Assembly: GCF_024594815.1 (NCBI RefSeq)
Contig: NZ_JANJOU010000023.1
Coordinates: 1-64,000, forward strand
Length of the DNA stretch: 64,000 nt
Source: Roseomonas populi
GTDB lineage: Bacteria; Pseudomonadota; Alphaproteobacteria; Acetobacterales; Acetobacteraceae
Direction of reading: 5' to 3'
Under the pieces are notes generated by a model that worked only from the letters and a program-made list of their open reading frames with translations, was not told where the DNA came from and ran no database searches. Numbering within the stretch: the first letter of the stretch is position 1; every line of letters starts with the position of its first letter. The position numbers and the translations under genes were made by a program. Shown piece by piece: positions 52,323-60,582 of the stretch.

Positions 52323-53642
52323 TTACTTCTCCTTCCGGCGGGCGGCGCGGAACGCGGCGGCGCGGCCTTCCTTCTGTTCCTGGCGGGCGCGGCCGAAGGC
52401 CATGGCATCGGGCGCGACCGTTGCGGTGATGGTAGAACCCGCCGCGACGAAGGCGCCATCACCTAATGAGACGGGTGCCACCAATGTCGCGTTGGAGCCG
52501 ATAAAGACACCCTCTCCGATACTGGTCTTGTGCTTGGCGTAACCGTCGTAATTACAGGTAATCGTGCCGGCGCCGATGTTGGTGCGGGCGCCCACCGTCG
52601 CGTCGCCGATATAGGAGAGGTGGTTGGCCTTGGCCCCCTCCCCCAGCACCGCCGCCTTCAGCTCCACGAAGTTGCCGACATGCGCGCCGGCGCCCACCTC
52701 GGTGCCCGGGCGCAGGCGGGCGAAGGGGCCGATGATGGCGCCGTGGCGGACGGTGCAGGCCTCCAGGTGGGAGAAGGCGCGGATCTCAACGCCGTCCTCG
52801 ATCGTCACGCCGGGGGCGAAGACCACGTCGGGGCCGATCGTCACATCCTGGCCAATGCGCGTGTCGAAGGAAAAGGTGACGCTTTCCGGGCGGGTCAGGG
52901 TGGCGCCGCCCTCCATCGCGCGGCGGCGCAGGGCGGCCTGCACGGCGGCCTCGGCCTCGGCGAGCTCCATGCGGGAGTTGATGCCGCGGCACTCGGCCTC
53001 GGCGGCCTCCACGGCCACGGCGCGGAAGCCCTCCGCGCGGGCGGCGGCGACCACGTCGGTGAGGTAGTACTCGCCGGCGGCGTTGTCGTTCTTCAATTCC
53101 CGCAGCCACTGGAACAGGCGCGGGGCGGCGGCGCAGATCACGCCGACGTTGCAGAGCGTGATGGCGCGCTGCTCCTCAGTCGCGTCCTTCCACTCCACCA
53201 CGCCGGCGATGCCGCCATCCTCATGCGGCACCACCCGGCCGTAGCGGCCGGGGTCGGCCGGGCGCATGGCGAGCAGGGCGAGGTCGGAGGAGACGCGGGC
53301 GAGCAGGAGGCGGCGCAGCGTCTCCGCCGCGATCAGCGGGTTGTCGGCATAGAGGACGGCGACATCGCCCTCGAAGCCCTCCAGCGCAGGGGCGGCCTGC
53401 AGGGCGGCGTGGCCGGTGCCCAGGCGGTCGCGCTGCACCACGGTGGCGTGGGGGGCGGCCGCCTTCTCCAGCGCCGGCATGTCCGGGCCGGTGACGACGA
53501 CGATGCGGTCGAACACCTCCTCGCAGGAGGCGATGAGGTGGTTGAGCATGGGCCGCCCGGCGACCGGGTGCATGGCCTTCGGCATGGCCGAGCGCATGCG
53601 CGTGCCGAGCCCGGCGGCGAGGAGGATGGCAGCCCTTTGCAT
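52323..53642 (-). CDS. glmU: Bifunctional UDP-N-acetylglucosamine pyrophosphorylase/glucosamine-1-phosphate acetyltransferase
   Basis: A 439-residue two-domain enzyme (family about 450). Residues 1-230 are the uridyltransferase domain: RAAILLAAGLGTRMRSAMPK and VLYADNPLIAAETLRR. Residues about 250-439 form the left-handed beta-helix acetyltransferase: FARLRPGTEVGAGAHVGNFV, KANHLSYIGDATVGARTNIG (catalytic His) and AGTITCNYDGYAKHKTSIGE. It supplies UDP-GlcNAc for cell-wall and lipid A synthesis. Codons from about 52455 to 52570 are oddly AT-rich, including TTA and ACA, unlike the rest of the gene. glmS follows immediately. Confidence 0.96.
   Translation of the reverse strand: MQRAAILLAAGLGTRMRSAMPKAMHPVAGRPMLNHLIASCEEVFDRIVVVTGPDMPALEKAAAPHATVVQRDRLGTGHAALQAAPALEGFEGDVAVLYADNPLIAAETLRRLLLARVSSDLALLAMRPADPGRYGRVVPHEDGGIAGVVEWKDATEEQRAITLCNVGVICAAAPRLFQWLRELKNDNAAGEYYLTDVVAAARAEGFRAVAVEAAEAECRGINSRMELAEAEAAVQAALRRRAMEGGATLTRPESVTFSFDTRIGQDVTIGPDVVFAPGVTIEDGVEIRAFSHLEACTVRHGAIIGPFARLRPGTEVGAGAHVGNFVELKAAVLGEGAKANHLSYIGDATVGARTNIGAGTITCNYDGYAKHKTSIGEGVFIGSNATLVAPVSLGDGAFVAAGSTITATVAPDAMAFGRARQEQKEGRAAAFRAARRKEK
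52455..52570 (-). other. Patch of atypical codon use inside glmU
   Basis: About 115 bases encoding roughly GlmU residues 358-396 use ATT, TGT, AAT, AGT, GGT, GGA, TTT, ACA, TCA and TTA codons that are rare in the rest of the window, including the rest of glmU. The protein sequence itself is normal. The patch lies 136-250 bases before the glmS start, so it could hold an internal promoter, or record a small recombination event. Confidence 0.5.
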
Positions 53643-53736
53643 GGGGTGGATAAGCCCTGTGCCGGCGCCTTCCGCAAGGGCGGGGGCGGCTCAACCTTCA
53701 TTGCGGGCCGTAATGCGGAATGGCATGGGGGCGGCC

Positions 53737-54387
53737 ATGGACCGCATCGCCCTCTTCGACCTCGATGGTACGCTGCTGGACAGCGCGCCGGACCTGCATT
53801 CCGCCCTGGACCGCCTGATGGCCGCCCAGGGCCGCCCGGGCTTCACCCGGCCGGAGGTGTGGCGGATGATCGGGGACGGGGTGGCGGTGCTGGTGCAGCG
53901 GGCCTGCGCGGCGCGGAACCTGGAGAGCACGCCGCTGCTGGTGGCCGAGTTCCTGGCCGATTACGAGGCCCATGCGGCGGACGAGACCCGCCCCTTCCCC
54001 GGCATCCCGGAGGCGCTGGCGGCGCTGAAGGCGGCCGGGTGGCGGTTGGCGGTGTGCACGAACAAGCCGGAGAAGGCGGCGCGGATCGTGCTGGACGACC
54101 TCGGGCTGACGGCCGTGCTGGACGATATCGGCGGGGGCGACAGCTTTCCCGTCCGCAAGCCGCATCCCGGCCATCCGCTGGGGCTGCTGAAGCGGATGGG
54201 GGCGGCGCCGGGCCGCGCCGTGCTGATCGGGGATCATCAGAACGACACGCGGGCGGCGAAGGCGGCCGGGATCGCGCCAGTCTTCGCCGCTTGGGGCTAT
54301 GGCACGCCCGAGATGGCGGAAGGGGCGCCGGTCGCGGCCATGCCCGGCGACCTGCCCGCGCTGCTGGAGGGCGTCCTGGCGCGCTGA
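53737..54387 (+). CDS. gph: HAD-superfamily phosphoglycolate phosphatase
   Basis: A 216-residue HAD hydrolase. The ATG at 53737 gives MDRIALFDLDGTLLDSAPDL with the nucleophile Asp-x-Asp right at the start; three in-frame ATGs slightly upstream are possible. CTNKPEKAARIVLDDLGLTA carries motif II (T-N-K), RKPHPGHPLGLL motif III (Lys) and GRAVLIGDHQNDTRAAKAAG motif IV. In canonical Gph motif IV reads G-D-S-x-x-D; here it is G-D-H-Q-N-D. It removes phosphoglycolate from DNA repair and oxygenase side reactions, if the substrate holds. It is divergent from glmU. Confidence 0.85.
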   Translation: MDRIALFDLDGTLLDSAPDLHSALDRLMAAQGRPGFTRPEVWRMIGDGVAVLVQRACAARNLESTPLLVAEFLADYEAHAADETRPFPGIPEALAALKAAGWRLAVCTNKPEKAARIVLDDLGLTAVLDDIGGGDSFPVRKPHPGHPLGLLKRMGAAPGRAVLIGDHQNDTRAAKAAGIAPVFAAWGYGTPEMAEGAPVAAMPGDLPALLEGVLAR

Positions 54388-54391
54388 GGCG

Positions 54392-54835
54392 TCAGGCCGG
54401 GGTCAGTACCTCGATGCCGTAGCCGGCGGCGATGCCGACCAGGCGCGGCACGTCGGGCGGGGCCATGGGCGGGAAAGCCGTGCCCTCCACCGCTTCGCCG
54501 GCATCGCGGAAGAAGCCCTCGTGCAGGCCGCCCGGGACGTTGAGTATGAGCATCCGCGCCTCGGTTTCGCCGGGGTTGCGGAAGTGGTGGGGCACGTCCC
54601 TGGGGATGAGGACGAAGCCGCCGGGGCCTTCCGTGCGGGTCTCGCCGGCCAGGGTGAACTCGTAGCGGCCCTCCAGCACGTAGAAGGCCTCCACGTCATG
54701 GCGCTGCAGGTGGGGCGGGGAGCCCTGGCCGGGGGCGGTGCGGCACTCGACGAGGGAAAAGCCGCCCTCCGTCGTCGCGGCGGTGGCACGGAAGGTTAGT
54801 AGATTTCCCAGCAGGTGAACGGTCGGGGCGCTCAT
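54392..54835 (-). CDS. Cupin-domain protein
   Basis: A 147-residue single-domain cupin. The metal-binding motif 1 is GQGSPPHLQRHDVEAFYVLE (H-x4-H-x-E-like). Motif 2 is seen in VLIPRDVPHHFRNPGETEAR (P-x-x-x-P-H-x-F). The rest is beta-strand. Such proteins bind Fe, Mn or Ni and may be dioxygenases, isomerases or simple sensors. The C-terminal part (AFPPMAPPDVPRLVGIAAGY) is proline-rich. It is divergent from a TetR gene whose operator-like repeat lies in the 86-base gap, so it is probably that regulator's target. Confidence 0.82.
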   Translation of the reverse strand: MSAPTVHLLGNLLTFRATAATTEGGFSLVECRTAPGQGSPPHLQRHDVEAFYVLEGRYEFTLAGETRTEGPGGFVLIPRDVPHHFRNPGETEARMLILNVPGGLHEGFFRDAGEAVEGTAFPPMAPPDVPRLVGIAAGYGIEVLTPA

Positions 54836-54893
54836 GGCGGCGGGCCTTGTGGCTGGCGATTCCGGGGTGTTCGTGGGACACTTGTTCCTTCAC

Positions 54894-54907
54894 GAGACAA
54901 ACGTCTC
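54894..54907. promoter_or_regulatory. Possible TetR operator
   Basis: GAGAC-AAAC-GTCTC is a perfect 5-4-5 inverted repeat in the gap between the divergent cupin and TetR genes, 14 bases before the TetR GTG. An imperfect repeat GGGACA-CT-TGTTCC lies just to its left. Both fit autoregulation plus control of the cupin gene. Confidence 0.45.
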
Positions 54908-54921
54908 ATAAGAGGACGGCG

Positions 54922-55515
54922 GTGAGCGGTCAATCCGGATCCGGAAGGGTGCGGCAGAAGCAGCGCACGCGGCGGGTGCTGCTGGCCTCCGCGCGGGCCC
55001 TGGTGGCGGAAGGGCGGGCGCCCTCGGTCGCGGAGGTGGCCGACCATGCCGGCATCTCCCGATCCAGCGCCTACCGGTACTTCTCCACGCCCGAAGCCAT
55101 GGTGCAGGAGGCGGTGCTGGACGCGCTGGCCTCCGCGATGGACGGCGTGCCGGCCACGGCGCCGGAGGGCGACCCGGCGCAGGCCGCCGAGGGCATGGTC
55201 GCCGCGATCCTCGCCATGGTGCTGCGGAACGAGGTTCTGTTCCGCGCCTTCCTGGCCGAGTCCGTGAAAGGCCAGGAGGACGCGGCGCCGCGCCGGGGCG
55301 GGCGGCGGGTCGTGTGGCTCTCCGAGGCCCTGGCGCCGCTGCGCGGCCGGGTGCCGGCCGAGGTGTTCGAGCGGCTGGTGGCCGGGCTCTCCCTCTTCGC
55401 GGGAATCGAGACGGTGGTGGTGCTGCGCGACGTCTGCGGGCAGGACGAGGCGGCGATGGAGGCGACGGCGCGCTGGGCGGCGCGGGCGCTGGTGGAGGCC
55501 GCCCTGCGGGGCTGA
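54922..55515 (+). CDS. TetR-family regulator
   Basis: A 197-residue repressor with a GTG start at 54922 after AGAGGACGGCG. The N-terminal DNA-binding domain is QKQRTRRVLLASARALVAEG, then RAPSVAEVADHAGISRSSAY and RYFSTPEAMVQEAVLD, a classic TetR helix-turn-helix with Tyr-Arg-Tyr-Phe. The ligand domain is helical and Ala-rich (PAQAAEGMVAAILAMVLRNE). Ligand is unknown. It is divergent from the cupin gene and 59 bases upstream of a periplasmic binding-protein gene on the same strand. Confidence 0.85.
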   Translation: MSGQSGSGRVRQKQRTRRVLLASARALVAEGRAPSVAEVADHAGISRSSAYRYFSTPEAMVQEAVLDALASAMDGVPATAPEGDPAQAAEGMVAAILAMVLRNEVLFRAFLAESVKGQEDAAPRRGGRRVVWLSEALAPLRGRVPAEVFERLVAGLSLFAGIETVVVLRDVCGQDEAAMEATARWAARALVEAALRG

Positions 55516-55574
55516 TCGCCGTTGCCGCACCGGGCGCGGGGCCGCAGGATCGCGGCTTCGCAGGGGCAGAACCG

Positions 55575-56342
55575 ATGATGATGCGGATGGCGCTGTGGCT
55601 GGCGGTGGCCGTGGTGGCGCTGGCGGGCGCCCCGGCCTCGGCGGCCGATGTTCGGGTGCTGACGGCCGGGGCCTTCAAGCAGGTCGTCCTGGCGGCCGCC
55701 CCGGAGTGGGAGCGCGAAACCGGGCACCGGTTGGTCGTGGAGAATGACACGGCCGGCGCCCTCGCCCGGCGCGTGGCGAGGGGCGAGGGCTTCGACCTGC
55801 TGATCGTGCCGCCCGCGCAGATGGAGGCGCTGGCGCGCGCGGGTCACGTGGCACCCGGCGCGGTGCCGCTGGCGCGGGTGGGCGTGGGGGTCGGGGTGCG
55901 GGACGATGCGCCGCGCCCGGACATCGGCAGCGTGGAGGCGTTCCGGGCCGCCGTGCTGGCCGCGCCCCGCATCGCCTACATCGACCCGGCCTCCGGCGGG
56001 TCGAGCGGCACCTATGTGGAAGGGCTGCTGGGGCGGCTGGGGATTGCGGAAGCCATGCGGGACCGGCGCGTGCTGGTGCGAGGCGGGCTGGTGGCGGAGC
56101 GCGTGGCGGATGGATCGGCCGATCTCGCGATCCACCAGATCAGCGAGATCCTGCCCGTGGCGGGAGTGGCGCTGGTGGGGCCGCTGCCGGCGGAGATCCA
56201 GTCCTGGACCGTCTATTCCGGCGCCCTCGCCCCCTCCCCCTCTCCGGCGGGCGGGGCGGCGCGAGGCTTCCTGGCGCGCCTGGCGGGGCCGGAAGGGCGC
56301 GCGGTGCTGCGGGCGAAGGGGATGGAGCCGCCGGCGGAGTAG
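55575..56342 (+). CDS. Periplasmic substrate-binding protein (ModA-like fold)
   Basis: A 255-residue type II binding protein. The start at 55575 yields a Sec signal (MRMALWLAVAVVALAGAPAS, cleavage ASA-ADV). The mature N-terminus DVRVLTAGAFKQVVLAAAPE is the ModA-like opening strand. Ligand-site blocks are GHRLVVENDTAGALARRVAR, FDLLIVPPAQMEALARAGHV and ASGGSSGTYVEGLLGRLGIA. It resembles molybdate/tungstate binding proteins. Yet the oxyanion Ser residues are not confidently located and no modB or modC is nearby, so the ligand is open. It follows the TetR gene. Confidence 0.75.
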   Translation: MMMRMALWLAVAVVALAGAPASAADVRVLTAGAFKQVVLAAAPEWERETGHRLVVENDTAGALARRVARGEGFDLLIVPPAQMEALARAGHVAPGAVPLARVGVGVGVRDDAPRPDIGSVEAFRAAVLAAPRIAYIDPASGGSSGTYVEGLLGRLGIAEAMRDRRVLVRGGLVAERVADGSADLAIHQISEILPVAGVALVGPLPAEIQSWTVYSGALAPSPSPAGGAARGFLARLAGPEGRAVLRAKGMEPPAE

Positions 56343-56346
56343 CGGC

Positions 56347-57162
56347 TCAGTTCACCGCCCGCGCCTGCCCGGGCGGGCCGAGGCTGGCCAGCCGGGCCGA
56401 GATGGTGCCGAACCAGCGGCTGACGGTCTCGACGCGGACGGGGATGAGGGGCTGGCCTGGCGCGGCCTCGCCGAGCCAAGCGGTGCCGTTCTGCGGGCGG
56501 CGCGCGGCCTCCACGTCCTCGCCCTTGCGGAAGCCGGCCAGGAAACGTCCCTCGAAGTCGCAGCGCAGGGCGGTGCCGGACCATTCGTCCCGGGCGGGGG
56601 CGAAGCGTTCCTGGCCGCGGGTCTGGGCGGCGGTCTCGCTCAGGCGGCGGCCGTCGAAGGCGCGCACGGCGCCGTCGCACTTGCCGGTGCGGCGGGCCTG
56701 GCGGACGAGCTGGGCCACGGCGGAAAGGTTGTCCACGGTGTTGCGGCGCGCCTCATCCGGCACCGTCTCCCGCTCCGTGTCGTTGGGCGGGACCATGGCG
56801 CGGATCACGGGCTGGTTGCCCGGCCACTCGATCACCGTGCGGCGGGGCTCGCCGCGCCAGGTGCCTTCCGAGACGTAGCGGCGTGGGCGGGCCCGGTCGC
56901 CTTCCCAGACGCCCTCCACCCGGGTGACGAGGTTGCCGCTGGAGAAGGCCGCGGCCATGCCGCGGGTGCGGGTGCGGAACTCCACCGTGTAGCCGGCATC
57001 CGTGATGTCGAGGGTGGCGTTCAGCTCCATCACCGTCATGCCCACGGCCTGGACCGTGTAGGTGGCGGCGATGGTCTCTGCCCGGGCGGGCGGGGGCGCG
57101 GCCAGGAACAGCAGGGCCGGAAGGGCGAGGAGGGCGGAGCAACCAGGCCGGACCGGGTTCAT
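56347..57162 (-). CDS. DUF3108 periplasmic protein
   Basis: A 271-residue exported protein. The Sec signal is VRPGCSALLALPALLFLAAP with cleavage at ARA-ETI. The DUF3108 pattern of beta strands is clear: AATYTVQAVGMTVMELNATL, YTVEFRTRTRGMAAAFSSGN and RPRRYVSEGTWRGEPRRTVI. A conserved Cys lies in GTALRCDFEGRFLAGF and another in TGKCDGAVRAFDGRR, possibly forming a disulfide. Family members are uncharacterised periplasmic or outer-membrane-associated proteins. It is convergent with the binding-protein gene, 4 bases apart. Confidence 0.85.
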   Translation of the reverse strand: MNPVRPGCSALLALPALLFLAAPPPARAETIAATYTVQAVGMTVMELNATLDITDAGYTVEFRTRTRGMAAAFSSGNLVTRVEGVWEGDRARPRRYVSEGTWRGEPRRTVIEWPGNQPVIRAMVPPNDTERETVPDEARRNTVDNLSAVAQLVRQARRTGKCDGAVRAFDGRRLSETAAQTRGQERFAPARDEWSGTALRCDFEGRFLAGFRKGEDVEAARRPQNGTAWLGEAAPGQPLIPVRVETVSRWFGTISARLASLGPPGQARAVN

Positions 57163-57229
57163 GCGGTGTCCTTCGATGATCCCGCTCAGATCGTGTCGCT
57201 GTTACGTCTTGAACAGGGGTCGCCCGGGG

Positions 57230-57709
57230 CTACGGCGCGCGGGCGAGAAAGATCGTGCCGGGCACGGGCGTCTCGTAATAGGGCGGGACGGGGCGGAAGC
57301 CCACGCTGCGATAGAGGGCGACGGCCTCCGCCATTCCCGGCAGCGTGTCCAGCCGGACCTCCCGGTGCCTGGCGGCGCGGGCGGCGGCGAGGACCGCCTC
57401 CACCAGGGCACGGCCGAGGCCGAGCCCCCGCGCGCGCGGCGGGACAAAGAGGCGCTTCATCTCGCAGAGGCCATCGCCGAGCGGGCGGAGGGCGGCGCAG
57501 CCCATTGGCGTGCCATCCCGCCCGCGCGCGAGGAGGAGCGCGCCCGCGGGCGGGGCGTAGCGGCCGGGCAGCGAGGCCAGCTCCGCCTCGAAGCCCTGGA
57601 AGGAGAGGTCCACGCCCAGGCCTTCCGCGTACTCGCGGAAGAGTCGGGCCACCTCGGCCAGGTCCCCGGCGGAGGCGGCGGGCGCGATGTGGAAGGCGAC
57701 GTCCGGCAC
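57230..57709 (-). CDS. GNAT-family N-acetyltransferase
   Basis: A 159-residue acetyltransferase with a GTG start at 57709. The acetyl-CoA motif A is RLFVPPRARGLGLGRALVEA (R-G-x-G-x-G). LLLARGRDGTPMGCAALRPL precedes it. RLDTLPGMAEAVALYRSVGF, then RPVPPYYETPVPG, is motif B and the acceptor loop. The N-terminus PDVAFHIAPAASAGDLAEVA is typical. The tight Arg-Gly-Leu-Gly-Leu-Gly signature makes the family certain; the acceptor is unknown. It is followed by a short gap before the tRNA gene on the opposite strand. Confidence 0.85.
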   Translation of the reverse strand: MPDVAFHIAPAASAGDLAEVARLFREYAEGLGVDLSFQGFEAELASLPGRYAPPAGALLLARGRDGTPMGCAALRPLGDGLCEMKRLFVPPRARGLGLGRALVEAVLAAARAARHREVRLDTLPGMAEAVALYRSVGFRPVPPYYETPVPGTIFLARAP

Positions 57710-57798
57710 AGGCAGAGGGTGGCGCCGGAACCCCAGCGGAACAAGCGCCGGGGCCGCTTGACAGGCCGGGCCGGGTGGGGGATATGCCGCGCCACTCC

Positions 57799-57873
57799 GG
57801 GCGCGTAGCTCAGCGGGAGAGCATTCGCTTCACACGCGAAGGGTCACAGGTTCAATCCCTGTCGCGCCCACCA
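57799..57873 (+). tRNA. tRNA-Val (anticodon CAC)
   Basis: A complete 75-nt tRNA including an encoded CCA. The acceptor GGGCGCG pairs with CGCGCCC. The D-arm is AGCTCAGCGGGAGAGC. The anticodon stem TTCGC/GCGAA encloses loop TTCACAC, giving CAC at 57831-57833. The T-arm has TTCAATC in the loop and pairs ACAGG with CCTGT. It reads GUG valine codons. Confidence 0.96.
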
Positions 57874-57990
57874 CTTCCCCTTCCCGTGGGGACTTCAGCA
57901 AAATCCAGGCTTTCCACACGCCGCCTTCGCGCGGGTGGCCCGCCACCATGTCCGGCCGCGCGCCGGGAACGTCGCGCGACCGGGCAATGG

Positions 57991-58536
57991 CTACTCCGCG
58001 CGGGGCGCCTGCACGCGGGAGGGCCCCGGGGCGGGGCGGACGCGCTGCGGCCGCAGCTCTTCGCGCGAGAGGGCCGTGTCCCCATTCACGTCGCGGGAGC
58101 GGAACATGGCCTCGGCGAAGGGGCGCAGCTCCGTGGTCGTCACGCGGCCGTCGCGGTCGGCGTCCACGGCGCGGAACATGGCCTGGGCGCGCTCCTCGAA
58201 CCGCTGCATCCGCGCGGGATCGACGCGGCGGGCCGGCCCTGCGGAGAAGGCGTAGGCGCGGAACTCCTCCCAGGTGAGGCCGCCATCCTTATCGGCGTCA
58301 GCCGCGGCGAAGCGGGCGGCCAGGGCGTCCCAGGCCTCGGCCTCGGTCACCCGGCCATCGCGGTTCGCGTCGGCCTCCTGCAGCATGCGTTCCGCGCCTG
58401 GGCCCATGGGAATGGCCTGCGCCGGGCCAGGGCCGGGCGGAGGAGGAACCGGCTGGGCCAGGGCGGGCATGGCGGATGCGCCCAGGCCGAGGGCGACGGC
58501 CAGGGCCGTCAGGGTGGTTTTGCGATCATGGGTCAA
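57991..58536 (-). CDS. Exported EF-hand calcium-binding protein
   Basis: A 181-residue exported protein with a TTG start at 58536, chosen because AAGGAG lies 8 bases upstream; the nearby ATG is in another frame. The signal is TTLTALAVALGLGASAMPAL with cleavage ALA-QPV. Four EF-hand loops follow: DANRDGRVTEAE, DADKDGGLTWEE, DADRDGRVTTTE and DVNGDTALSREE. Each has Asp at positions 1, 3 and 5 except the last, which has Asn at 3 and Asp at 5. It probably binds Ca2+ in the periplasm as a buffer or sensor. It is divergent from a permease gene. Confidence 0.88.
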   Translation of the reverse strand: MTHDRKTTLTALAVALGLGASAMPALAQPVPPPPGPGPAQAIPMGPGAERMLQEADANRDGRVTEAEAWDALAARFAAADADKDGGLTWEEFRAYAFSAGPARRVDPARMQRFEERAQAMFRAVDADRDGRVTTTELRPFAEAMFRSRDVNGDTALSREELRPQRVRPAPGPSRVQAPRAE

Positions 58537-58691
58537 GACTGGTTCTCCTTTGGTCCATCCCGAGGATGGGACGTGCCGTGTAACGCCCCGAGCCGGCCTT
58601 GGTGATGAAGCGTGACGCGCAGGCCGGCGCTCCACAAAGGCGCGAGAGAGTGGCCTAATCCGCGGGCGACAATTTCAAGTCATTCCCTGGT

Positions 58692-60482
58692 TTGGACCTC
58701 GGAGCATCCGGTTTGCCCGCATTGCTGGACCGTCTTCTTCCCCCGCCGACCCCGCAGCGGCGCAAGCGGCCCGACGAACTGCTCTACGCGGTGGACGAGA
58801 AGCCCCCGCTCGGCATCCTGCTCGGCATGGGGGCGCAGCACGCCGCGCTCTCGCTGATGTTCGTGCTCTACGCGGTGGTGGCGGCCCAGGGAATCGGGCT
58901 GGACGCTGCGGCGGCCAGCCGCTTCGTCTCGGCCACGGTCTTCCTCGTCGGCTTGGCCACCCTGGTACAGGCGATACCCAGCCGGATCGGGGCGGGGCTG
59001 CTTCTCGTCGGCCTGCCCGCCCCGGCGCGGCTGCCGATCTTCGTCGCGGTGACGACGACCTACGGGCTGGGGGCGACGATGGGGGCCACCATCGTCGCGG
59101 CGCTGGCCTCCATCCTCTTCGCGCGGCTGATCCCCCGCCTGCGCGCCTTCTTCCCGCCGGAGGTGATCGGGGTGGTGGTGGTGATGCTCGGCCTGTCCCT
59201 CGTGGCGGGCGGGCTGACGCGGGGGGTCGGGCTGACGCCGGCGGGCGATGCCTCGCCGCCCGCCCTGGCCGTAGCCGCGCTGACGCTGGCGGTGATCGTT
59301 GCCGCCTCCCTCTGGGGAGGGCCGGGGCTGCGGCGCATGGCCGTATTGGCCGGGGCCATCGCGGGCACCCTGCTGGCGATGGCGCTGGGTGTCACCACGG
59401 CGGGCGGGCTGGAGGCGCTGGCCGCGCTGCCGCCCGTGGCGTTGCCCCTGCTGGGGCTGGACCTGCCGGCGCCGGAGTTCCTGCTGGTGCCGATCGCCGT
59501 GTTTCTCGTCACCGAGCTGATCGGGGTGATGGACCTCTTCGGCAGCGCCCTGTCGATGGACAAGATGGACAATGCCCGCTGGCGGCGGGTGGACATGGGG
59601 CAGGTGGCGCGCGCCGTGACCGGGACGGGGCTGATGCAGGTGTTGCAGGGCATCGCGGGCGTGCTGACCAGCGCCACCTCCTCCGCCAATCTCGGCCTGG
59701 CGGCGGCCACGGGCATCACGGCCTGGCGCGTGGGGGCGGCGGCGGGCGTGATGCTGATGGTCACCGCCTTCTTTCCCGCCATCTCCGGGCTTGTGGCGCT
59801 GACGCCGGGGCCGGTGATCGGGGGCATCCTGATCTACACCGCCTCCTACCTCATCGTGGCCGGGATCGGCCTGGCCACCTCGCGCCTGATGGATGCGCGG
59901 CGGGGCTTCATCGTCGGGCTGGCGATCGTCTGCGGCACGGGGGTGATGCTGCTGCCCGCCCTGGCTCATGCCTCGCCGGACTGGAGCCGGATCATCGTCT
60001 CCTCCGGCCTCACCATGGGCACGATTGCCGCCGTGGCGCTGAACGCGCTGCTGCGGATCGGGGTGCGGAAGGCGGCGGAGCTTGTGCTGGACCCGGCGGA
60101 GGAAGGGCAGCAGGCCGCGGAGTTCCTGGAGGCGCGCGGCCGGGCCTGGGGCGCGCGGGCGGAGGTGGTGACGCGCGCCGGCGTCGCGCTGGGCGAGGCG
60201 CTGGAGGCGCTGCGCCAGGCGGGCACGGCGGGGCCGGTGACGCTCTCGGCCGATTTCGACGAATTCAACCTGCGTTGCCGGCTGGTCCATGCCGGGCCGC
60301 CCCTGCCGCTGGGGGACGCCGCCCTGCCGGATGCCGCGGCGCTGATGGAGGGGGACGAGGACGCGCTGGACGCCGCGATGCGGCGCGTTTCCGCAACGCT
60401 GATCGCCCGGCTGGCGGACCGGGTGCGCGCGGCGGCGCGGCCGGGCGGCCATGCGGAGCTGGCGATGGAATTCGAGCACTGA
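58692..60482 (+). CDS. Nucleobase/xanthine-uracil permease with C-terminal ATPase-like domain
   Basis: A 596-residue protein. The TTG at 58692 gives MDLGASGLPALLDRLLPPPT; other TTG starts just downstream are possible. Residues about 35-465 form the 14-segment NCS2/SLC23 permease fold: LLGMGAQHAALSLMFVLYAV, FFPPEVIGVVVVMLGLSLVA, GVLTSATSSANLGLAAATGI and GPVIGGILIYTASYLIV. Residues about 470-596 are soluble and look like an anti-sigma-type HATPase: EAFEALR-like helix (ALGEALEALRQAGTAGPV), then LSADFDEFNLRCRLVHAGPP and RLADRVRAAARPGGHAELAM. Such an appended domain is unusual. It may sense ATP or bind a partner; that is speculation. Confidence 0.8.
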   Translation: MDLGASGLPALLDRLLPPPTPQRRKRPDELLYAVDEKPPLGILLGMGAQHAALSLMFVLYAVVAAQGIGLDAAAASRFVSATVFLVGLATLVQAIPSRIGAGLLLVGLPAPARLPIFVAVTTTYGLGATMGATIVAALASILFARLIPRLRAFFPPEVIGVVVVMLGLSLVAGGLTRGVGLTPAGDASPPALAVAALTLAVIVAASLWGGPGLRRMAVLAGAIAGTLLAMALGVTTAGGLEALAALPPVALPLLGLDLPAPEFLLVPIAVFLVTELIGVMDLFGSALSMDKMDNARWRRVDMGQVARAVTGTGLMQVLQGIAGVLTSATSSANLGLAAATGITAWRVGAAAGVMLMVTAFFPAISGLVALTPGPVIGGILIYTASYLIVAGIGLATSRLMDARRGFIVGLAIVCGTGVMLLPALAHASPDWSRIIVSSGLTMGTIAAVALNALLRIGVRKAAELVLDPAEEGQQAAEFLEARGRAWGARAEVVTRAGVALGEALEALRQAGTAGPVTLSADFDEFNLRCRLVHAGPPLPLGDAALPDAAALMEGDEDALDAAMRRVSATLIARLADRVRAAARPGGHAELAMEFEH

Positions 60483-60582
60483 ACGGGGAAGTCCCCCTCC
60501 GGCCGGCCGGCGGATAGGCGCTTGGCAGGCGGCGTCCACCGGGCCCAAGCTTCTCCTCGATAAAGGGTTGGAGGAGCGTACC

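Noticed and set aside
55906-58605. 899-codon plus-strand frame across several genes
   Set aside because: It crosses the tRNA gene and is antisense to the DUF3108, GNAT and EF-hand genes, all of which have recognised motifs.
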